Of a stretch of DNA of 35,492 bases, positions 30,952 through 35,492 are shown one piece after another. Position 1 is the stretch's first letter. Every line of letters starts with the position of its first letter. A program made the position numbers and the translations under genes. Source of the DNA: a virus. Location: IMG/VR virus record IMGVR_UViG_3300033388_003543, positions 1-35,492 of that record. The stretch is one strand, 5' to 3'. The notes below the pieces were generated by a model. It saw only the letters and a list, made by a program, of their open reading frames with translations, had not been told where the DNA came from and did no database searches.

Positions 30952-32284
30952 GGAGCAGCACCGCCTTCTGACCGGTCAGTTCCTCCCAGCGCTGAACAAT
31001 GACGTCGCAATATTTCTCGTCCAGTTCCATCATGTAGCAGGTCCGACCTGTTTTCTCTGCTGCAATCAGGGTGGTGCCCGAGCCACCAAAAAAGTCAACG
31101 ACTATCTGGCCGTATTTAGAGGAGTTCTTTATTGCTCGTTCAACCAGTGCGACCGGCTTCTGTGTGGGATGTACATATTTAACTTCCCGACTGAAATCCC
31201 AAATCGTAGTTAGAGCAGGATCGTCAATCTCAATGTTGGTGACCGCCGGCACCTCGGCAAAATAGGTTTTCTCCCCGTCAAAAAACTTGAGCACTAGGCC
31301 GTCTTTGGTCTTTTCAACCTGGAATGACGGGTCATTTTCATTCCAAACCGTGGTCTGGCGGCGATTGCCGTAAAAGTTAATAGGCTTCCCGGCCTTGCCC
31401 GCGTATAAAATTGGCTCATGGCGCCACTTGTAATTTGCAAACCCAAATGATGATACCGTTTTAACCCAAATAATCTGCGCCCGAACTTCCAGGCCTGCCT
31501 TATTCATGGCCTGTTCAAAGGCAATATGTTCCCTGGATGCATAGCAAACATAGAAGGCAGCCCGATCGCTGGTAACCAGTGCATAATTTGCAAAAGCCCG
31601 CTCCAACAGCTCCCTAAATTGCTCCGGAGATAAGCTATCATTCTTGATGCCTTTACCTTTGCTGTCTTTATAAGCCACGTTATAGGGAGGGTCAGTGAAC
31701 ACCATATCAGCGACGCCCCCCCCCATGAGTTTTTTAACGTCCTCAAAAGACGTGGCGTCACCGCACATTAACCGATGCTGACCCAGGGCATATATCATAC
31801 CTTTTTTGGTCACCGGTTCCACTATTGCCTCGGCCGCTGCGTCAGCGTCAAATTCATCAGGATCCGCTTTTTTCTCAACGTGGAACTGAGTCATTAGGTC
31901 CTCAATTTCGGCTTCGGTAAAACCGGTTAGCTCGATGTCAAAGACCCCAGTATCCAGTTCCTCCAAGAGGTCCTTCAATTTCTCGTTATCCCAATCACCC
32001 GAGATTTTGTTAAGGGCGATGTTCAGGGCCCGCTCCCGCTGGTCGTCCAGGTTAACGACAGAGACCTGGACCTCCTTCGCCCCCTGGGCCAGCAAGATTT
32101 TCAATCGCTGGTGGCCACCCACAAGGTTCCCGGTTCGCTCATTCCAGACCAAGGGCTCAACTAAACCGAATTCCTCGATGGACCGGCGCAGCTTCTCATA
32201 CTCTGGATCGCCTGGTTTAAGGTCTTTCCTCGGGTTGTAGGGAGCCGGGTTGATCAACTCCACAGGCACAGTCCTTATTTCCAT
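30935..32284 (-). CDS. ParB-domain DNA methyltransferase (beta-class N6-adenine/N4-cytosine)
   Basis: The 449-residue protein begins with a ParB/sulfiredoxin-like domain (1-95: INPAPYNPRK, GHQRLKILLAQGAKEVQV; VGGHQR motif) and continues as a beta-class methyltransferase: TDPPYNV at about 197-203, then a target-recognition region, then a C-terminal VVDFFGGSGTTLIAAEKTGR. The order DPPY before FxGxG defines the beta class. ATG 32284 follows GGAGGTGTTCGGGG. No matching restriction gene is nearby, so it is a solitary phage methyltransferase likely protecting against host restriction or marking packaging sequence. It precedes terS. Confidence 0.93.
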   Translation of the reverse strand: MEIRTVPVELINPAPYNPRKDLKPGDPEYEKLRRSIEEFGLVEPLVWNERTGNLVGGHQRLKILLAQGAKEVQVSVVNLDDQRERALNIALNKISGDWDNEKLKDLLEELDTGVFDIELTGFTEAEIEDLMTQFHVEKKADPDEFDADAAAEAIVEPVTKKGMIYALGQHRLMCGDATSFEDVKKLMGGGVADMVFTDPPYNVAYKDSKGKGIKNDSLSPEQFRELLERAFANYALVTSDRAAFYVCYASREHIAFEQAMNKAGLEVRAQIIWVKTVSSFGFANYKWRHEPILYAGKAGKPINFYGNRRQTTVWNENDPSFQVEKTKDGLVLKFFDGEKTYFAEVPAVTNIEIDDPALTTIWDFSREVKYVHPTQKPVALVERAIKNSSKYGQIVVDFFGGSGTTLIAAEKTGRTCYMMELDEKYCDVIVQRWEELTGQKAVLLHDPAA

Positions 32285-32813
32285 CCCCGAACACCTCCTC
32301 CCGAGCAGTAGATGCAGCAGCAATTTCCCCTTCACTTTTATGTTTCAGCTGTATGGCACGACGTTTTGATATTTTGACTTTTGCCCGCTTTACATAGCTT
32401 TGAACCGTTGCACGCTTAACGCCCATCATTTTGGCGACCTCCCCATAGGAAAGGCCTTCACCAACAACCATCAGATATGCCTCCTTTTCCTGGGGGCTTA
32501 ATATATCTAGTGCCGCGAGTATTTTCCGACGCACCTGCTCGACGGGTAGTAGTGGAGGAGGGGGAGGGGATGAAAACCAGACCAGTACCTTCTGTGGGTC
32601 CACCGGAATAGTCCGCCGGTATGGTCCGGTGCTTTGCGGCGGCGGGAATCCAGTAACCATGTACTCGATAGTCCACTGGAGGTCTTGTTCCATCCCGTAG
32701 AGTATCTTCAGATCAGCCTCCCGCCCGTTAGCCCTGGCCTGACGGATCAGTTTCCTGACTGTAGCCAAGGACTTACAATATTCGTCCAGCAGGTCACGCA
32801 TATCCTCGCGCAC
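32217..32813 (-). CDS. ArpU/sigma-70 region 4-like late regulator
   Basis: The 198-residue protein has a C-terminal sigma-70 region-4-like helix-turn-helix (about 115-160: LDILSPQEKEAYLMVVGEGL, YGEVAKMMGVKRATVQSYVK), an N-terminal helical half (LLDEYCKSLATVRKLIRQAR) and a middle Pro-rich stretch (SSPPPPPLLP). The arrangement resembles ArpU/Xpf-type phage transcription regulators, which sit just upstream of the terminase genes and switch on late genes. The GTG at 32811-32813 is chosen because GGGGG lies eight bases ahead. A terminator lies 30 nt upstream and no promoter is evident between. It overlaps the methyltransferase gene by 68 nt. Confidence 0.82.
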   Translation of the reverse strand: MREDMRDLLDEYCKSLATVRKLIRQARANGREADLKILYGMEQDLQWTIEYMVTGFPPPQSTGPYRRTIPVDPQKVLVWFSSPPPPPLLPVEQVRRKILAALDILSPQEKEAYLMVVGEGLSYGEVAKMMGVKRATVQSYVKRAKVKISKRRAIQLKHKSEGEIAAASTAREEVFGDGNKDCACGVDQPGSLQPEERP

Positions 32814-32842
32814 ATTTTCCACCCCCTAATGATCAAGTAAAA

Positions 32843-32883
32843 AGGCCGACACCACTGGTGCTTTCCACCAGTAGCATCGGCCT
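32843..32883 (-). terminator. Rho-independent terminator between the early genes and the late operon
   Basis: Nested hairpin with an outer stem AGGCCGA / TCGGCCT (32843-32849, 32877-32883) and an inner stem ACTGGTG / CACCAGT (32854-32860, 32866-32872). On the minus strand it is followed by TTTTTACTT. It lies 25 nt after the stop of the DUF2292 gene and 30 nt before the ArpU-like start. Confidence 0.85.
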
Positions 32884-32907
32884 CCCGATATACGGGTCAG
32901 CCATGCG

Positions 32908-33078
32908 TTACTTGGCTGTTGTTGTTTTTTCCTTTCTGCTCGCCACCCATCCGTCCTGGACCTCTACCCGAACCAGTTTCCCGTCCTGTATTACGAAAGT
33001 AACTTTACCATAGGTGACGACGTCCATTTTCTCCGGCCTGGACTTGGCCTCTGCGACAATTTGTTCACTTACCCGCAT
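32908..33078 (-). CDS. DUF2292 (YezD-like) small protein
   Basis: The 56-residue product (MRVSEQIVAEAKSRPEKMDV, then VTYGKVTFVIQDGKLVRVEV) matches the small YezD/DUF2292 family: a short helix then a GxVxxxIxdGklvrie beta-hairpin. Its function is unknown; the family is common in sulfur-metabolism neighbourhoods and in phages. The ATG at 33078 follows GGAGTGAAG. It is the last gene of the upstream leftward cluster, ending just before the terminator at 32843-32883. Confidence 0.8.
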   Translation of the reverse strand: MRVSEQIVAEAKSRPEKMDVVTYGKVTFVIQDGKLVRVEVQDGWVASRKEKTTTAK

Positions 33079-33082
33079 GGCT

Positions 33083-33484
33083 TCACTCCTTCCACTCAGT
33101 AATCCAAACCTCTGTCCTTGGCGCCTGTCTGTCCACCCGGAATTCCGGCTGTGGAAGGCGAAGGACCCCGGCATTGTCGTCAGAAATAATTCCGGCTTTC
33201 CGCAAGCCGTCTAAAATAAACTTCCCGGCGTAGTTGTCCGGGTCCCGGCGCCTCTGGTCCTTAAAGTAATAAACCAAACGGACCTCGGCCCGCTCAATTT
33301 TTGGTATATTGGCCGCTAAAGCCAGCAGCCGCAGATTATTTGTCATTTCTTCAACTGCCCGGTGTCGCACCCTCCAGTGCTTCCGTGACCACTCATTCAA
33401 ACTCGGCGGCAGTGTAGGTATGCAAATCCAGACGGAAGGGGGAGAAGTGGACTCCACCCGAGCATCCCATTTCACACCCATCAC
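33083..33484 (-). CDS. rusA: RusA-like Holliday junction resolvase
   Basis: The protein of about 133 residues shows the RusA pattern: IPTLPPSLNEWSRKHWRVRH at the N terminus and RRRDPDNYAGKFILDGLRKA then GIISDDNAG, with the conserved Asp residues (DPDN, DGL, DD) that bind magnesium. RusA resolves Holliday junctions in phage recombination. The start is GTG 33484 (GTGA overlap with the previous stop) or ATG 33481; GGAAGG lies upstream. Its place near packaging genes fits a role in clearing branched DNA before packaging. Confidence 0.88.
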   Translation of the reverse strand: MMGVKWDARVESTSPPSVWICIPTLPPSLNEWSRKHWRVRHRAVEEMTNNLRLLALAANIPKIERAEVRLVYYFKDQRRRDPDNYAGKFILDGLRKAGIISDDNAGVLRLPQPEFRVDRQAPRTEVWITEWKE

Positions 33485-33969
33485 TGTGTATTACCTTCCG
33501 TGCCCGTCGGCAGGAACTCCGCCTGGTCGAATATCGTCAGCTGCTCATGTTCCTGCGCGGCTTTATGTAGCTTCTTAAGCGATGGCCGCCACAAACCATG
33601 CCGCCGAATTACCCCGATAAAGTCCTCAACATCGTGTCCCTGGATGTACCAGGTTGGGTTCCCATTGGGATCGTCGTCACCGCGACAGCAGTGGGAGAGT
33701 TCATGGTCCACCAGCGCGATGCGCTCCTCATTAGTCAGTTGGCTCCAAACATCCCGGTGAATAGTTATCACGAAATCCAGCCCAGTCAAAAAAGCCTGCT
33801 GGCCGGTTATCCTTTGGGCTTTGCCCCATGTTTCCCGTTTCTGGGTTGACCAGTTACCGGTCCTGAACAGGTACTTAATCTTGGCCTCCGCTAGGTGGCT
33901 ATGGATTGTGTTGATCAGGTGCCTGGCCACCTCTTCAACCTCTGGGGCGTCGAAATATTCAGTTGCCAT
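33481..33969 (-). CDS. Putative phage metallopeptidase (zinc-binding HExxH)
   Basis: The 162-residue protein has a complete zinc motif HELSH within ERIALVDHELSHCCRGDDD, preceded by TGLDFVITIHRDVWSQLTNE and followed by a second conserved YIQGHDVEDFIGVIRRHGLW segment. This matches the family often labelled putative metallopeptidase (DUF-type, PF18894-like), common in Bacillota phages between replication and packaging genes. Its target is unknown. The ATG at 33969 has AGGAGG. The stop overlaps the RusA start. Confidence 0.85.
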   Translation of the reverse strand: MATEYFDAPEVEEVARHLINTIHSHLAEAKIKYLFRTGNWSTQKRETWGKAQRITGQQAFLTGLDFVITIHRDVWSQLTNEERIALVDHELSHCCRGDDDPNGNPTWYIQGHDVEDFIGVIRRHGLWRPSLKKLHKAAQEHEQLTIFDQAEFLPTGTEGNTQ

Positions 33970-34195
33970 ATTTGGTTCCTCCTTTCTGGTCACCAGAGCA
34001 CCGCCTCGGCTCCCCGAACAGCGGGCGGTACCAGGTGACCTTTCCTGTTTTAATATCCACGCTTAAAATTGGCGGCTTAAATTGCCACTCCATATCACTT
34101 AAAGCCTTGCGCTGCTCTCGCGCGTCCTTTTCGGCCGACGTCGGCATCGGCCGCGGCGGGAATGGATCTCTTTTCTTTCTTCCCTTGGTCAACAT
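33959..34195 (-). CDS. Small hypothetical phage protein
   Basis: The 78-residue product starts with a basic stretch MLTKGRKKRDPFPPRPMP and ends KPPILSVDIKTGKVTWYRPL and FGEPRRCSGDQKGG; no family is recognised. GGAGGTAGTG precedes the ATG at 34195. It overlaps its neighbours at both ends, by 101 nt with 34095-34367 and 11 nt with the metallopeptidase, which is unusually large for compact phage genes but both starts have Shine-Dalgarno sites. Confidence 0.6.
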   Translation of the reverse strand: MLTKGRKKRDPFPPRPMPTSAEKDAREQRKALSDMEWQFKPPILSVDIKTGKVTWYRPLFGEPRRCSGDQKGGTKYGN

Positions 34196-34367
34196 TCACT
34201 ACCTCCGCCCATATTACCAGGCGGCCCACGTTAAAATCGTCTCTTGCCTCGCCTCTCCTGGGATAGCCCACTATGACTTTCAAGTTTTTTCTGGCTTCCC
34301 GTTCTGCCGCCCGCCGTTTACGTTCCTCTTTGGCCTTGCGCCCCGGCCGCTTATGTTGCGCTGCCAT
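34095..34367 (-). CDS. Small basic hypothetical phage protein
   Basis: The 90-residue product starts MAAQHKRPGRKAKEERKRRA then AEREARKNLKVIVGYPRR, a highly basic N terminus that could bind nucleic acid, and ends in a low-complexity Lys/Ala-rich tail. Unrecognised. The ATG at 34367 is chosen because AGGAGG lies upstream (the GTG at 34373 is inside that site). The C-terminal third overlaps the next gene's start by 101 nt, so the true end may matter little functionally. Confidence 0.6.
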   Translation of the reverse strand: MAAQHKRPGRKAKEERKRRAAEREARKNLKVIVGYPRRGEARDDFNVGRLVIWAEVVNVDQGKKEKRSIPAAADADVGRKGRARAAQGFK

Positions 34368-34369
34368 TA

Positions 34370-34786
34370 TCACCGCCTCCTGGGTTCATACTCGATAACC
34401 CCAATGGTGCACAGGCCTACCTCGCGCACAACCTGGGCGATGGTCTCAAGCGGAATTCCTTTCACGCAGTCATCCATGGCCTTGTAGAGGAAGGTCAAGG
34501 AGGTCTTGGCCCACTTGATGCGTTCCCGTGGCCGATTATGCTTTTCCCAGTTATCAATGACCTCCTCGAGCTTGCCGGCCATAGCCGCCAATATCATGAA
34601 TTCCTCCCGCTCAGCCCGGTTCATATAATCCTTGCGGACCTCCTGTCTGGTCTGCTTTTGCTTTGGTGGCCTGTTTTTCTTTTCGTTCCGTTTTTGGGTT
34701 ATAATCTTTTCCAGCTGCTCAAGGCTCGTCGGGCCTTCGAGAGCTATCTCATTCCTGGCTTCTAATATCTCGCGGATAGTTGCCAT
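34370..34786 (-). CDS. Helical phage protein of unknown function
   Basis: The 138-residue protein is charged and helical: MATIREILEARNEIALEGPT, KNRPPKQKQTRQEVRKDYMN, REEFMILAAMAGKLEEVIDN, then AMDDCVKGIPLETIAQVVRE and a short C terminus. Unrecognised; the middle could be a helix-turn-helix-like bundle (KGIPLETIAQVVREVG). GGGGGTGATC precedes the ATG. It overlaps the DUF4406-like gene by 38 nt. Confidence 0.7.
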   Translation of the reverse strand: MATIREILEARNEIALEGPTSLEQLEKIITQKRNEKKNRPPKQKQTRQEVRKDYMNRAEREEFMILAAMAGKLEEVIDNWEKHNRPRERIKWAKTSLTFLYKAMDDCVKGIPLETIAQVVREVGLCTIGVIEYEPRRR

Positions 34787-35180
34787 TCACGATCACCCCC
34801 AGGGCCTCATCGAGGGTGTCATATATGGCTGAGGTATGATATAGCAGAAAGTAACTCGCGCGGTTAACCGTGCCCCAGCAGATGATTGGCTTTCCTTGTT
34901 CCCAGGCCCGGCGGATTTCAATCGCCGTCCCGATGTAGGCGTGACCCGGGGTATTCATCTCGACCAACAGGATATCGGCCCGGTCCACGTTAGTCAAGTC
35001 GGCCTCGACAATCTCCCGCGGGTCATAGGTTGCCGTCAAATCCTTACCCCAGGTAGGGTCAATCACCTCAAAACCCTCCCGTTGTAACGCCTCGGTTGCC
35101 CGCCGGCGCCACCTCGTTACAGCTTCAGCTGGTTGTCCGTCTATCGCGCCAGCCAGATAAACCTTTGGCCGCTTGCTCAC
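34749..35180 (-). CDS. DUF4406 / nucleoside 2-deoxyribosyltransferase-like protein
   Basis: The 143-residue protein starts MSKRPKVYLAGAIDGQPAEA, contains VIDPTWGKDL and, at about residues 70-90, ADLTNVDRADILLVEMNTPG, then GTAIEIRRAWEQGKPIICWG. These are the sequence features of the nucleoside 2-deoxyribosyltransferase superfamily (DUF4406), which may act in nucleotide salvage or modification in phages. The GTG at 35178-35180 follows GGAGGTGGTCAAAC. A longer frame from 35273 has no Shine-Dalgarno. Confidence 0.85.
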   Translation of the reverse strand: MSKRPKVYLAGAIDGQPAEAVTRWRRRATEALQREGFEVIDPTWGKDLTATYDPREIVEADLTNVDRADILLVEMNTPGHAYIGTAIEIRRAWEQGKPIICWGTVNRASYFLLYHTSAIYDTLDEALGVIVNGNYPRDIRSQE

Positions 35181-35361
35181 GTTTGACCACCTCCTGCAGT
35201 GCAAAATACCGAAACCGCCCCTGGCCGCCGCGCCATTCCGTGGGGCAAATGACCATACACCCCTCCAGGGCATCGTCGTCTAGGTAAAAAACATCAGGGT
35301 TGACGTGCCTCTGTCCACATACCGGGCAAACCTCGATAACTCCGACCATCTTGGTGATCAT
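35125..35361 (-). CDS. Small zinc-ribbon-like phage protein
   Basis: The 78-residue product has EVCPVCGQRHVNPDVFYLDD and a later CMVICP, a CxxC...C...C pattern for one zinc. The rest is basic (QEVVKREQAAKGLSGWRDRR). Function unknown. The ATG at 35361 has GGAAGGATGGG upstream and overlaps the previous gene's stop as ATGA. It overlaps the following DUF4406-like gene by 56 nt. Confidence 0.7.
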   Translation of the reverse strand: MITKMVGVIEVCPVCGQRHVNPDVFYLDDDALEGCMVICPTEWRGGQGRFRYFALQEVVKREQAAKGLSGWRDRRTTS

Positions 35362-35492
35362 GGCCCATCCTTCCCAGAAACGACCCACAGGCGGTCATCG
35401 CCCAGGCCGAGATATCGTCCACGGTCTTGCCCGATAGTGATAACCTCCAGCATGCGGCGTGTTAGGGTTGCATCCCTGATGGTCTCGTCCCA
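35358..35492 (-). CDS. C-terminal end of a gene entering at the right edge (partial)
   Basis: The frame is open from the window edge to a TGA at 35358-35360 that overlaps the next gene's ATG. It reads WDETIRDATLTRRMLEVITI, then GQDRGRYLGLGDDRLWVVSG and KDGP, 44 residues. Unrecognised from this fragment. The 4-nt overlap and shared strand place it in the same operon as the small genes to its left. Confidence 0.6.
   Translation of the reverse strand, partial: WDETIRDATLTRRMLEVITIGQDRGRYLGLGDDRLWVVSGKDGP

Noticed and set aside
1-35492. CRISPR arrays, tRNA genes, insertion sequences
   Set aside because: I saw no spaced direct repeats, no cloverleaf-type sequence and no transposase or terminal inverted repeats. 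A dedicated search could still find a degenerate case.

Overview
The window is most of a temperate tailed bacteriophage genome. Its neck, tail and baseplate genes follow the order of the Bacillus PBSX/skin xkd cluster (contractile-tailed myophage) and its capsid is HK97-type. Strong AGGAGGTGA-like Shine-Dalgarno sites, frequent GTG/TTG starts, a consensus sigma-A promoter and relatives of Bacillota phage proteins point to a Bacillota host, probably a moderately GC-rich clostridial lineage such as the Desulfotomaculum/Moorella type. The host assignment is inference; no host gene is visible.

Layout, left to right. 1-1062 (minus): start of a leftward early operon, with a Cro-like XRE protein, a frameshifted HNH-HTH-ORF6C gene and the start of a further gene. 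1063-1189: divergent control region with two promoters and four ACTTTGC operator-like sites. 1190-4677 (plus): lysogeny operon of CI-like repressor, ImmA-like protein, an unknown gene and a large serine recombinase carrying two extra C-terminal XRE domains. 4692-4720: terminator for the leftward late operon. 4740-32813 (minus): late operon, read right to left: ArpU-like regulator, ParB-methyltransferase, TerS, TerL, portal-MuF fusion, prohead protease, capsid, connectors, sheath, tube, tail chaperones with a programmed -1 frameshift, tape measure, an inserted membrane protein, LysM and baseplate proteins, tail fibre proteins, a diversity-generating retroelement (DGR), holin-like proteins and endolysin. 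32843-32883: second minus-strand terminator. 32908-35492 (minus): small late-early genes (DUF2292, RusA-like nuclease, metallopeptidase, DUF4406 and unknowns). No stretch over 300 bases lacks a gene.

The standout system is a complete DGR at 6552-9941: a C-type-lectin-fold target gene with a variable repeat at its 3' end, an avd accessory gene, a template repeat and a reverse transcriptase. The template and variable repeats (119 bp) differ at 14 positions, and every one is an adenine in the coding-strand template. A hairpin with an 8-bp stem and a GATA loop lies 40 nt beyond the variable repeat. The DGR sits between the tail-fibre genes and the lysis genes, so the target is most likely a receptor-binding tail-tip protein that the phage diversifies to change host range.

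The lysis genes run directly into the integrase/repressor block, and the early operon leaves the window at the left in the same strand as the genes entering at the right. This is the order expected of a circular or permuted phage genome rather than a prophage cut at an attachment site next to int.
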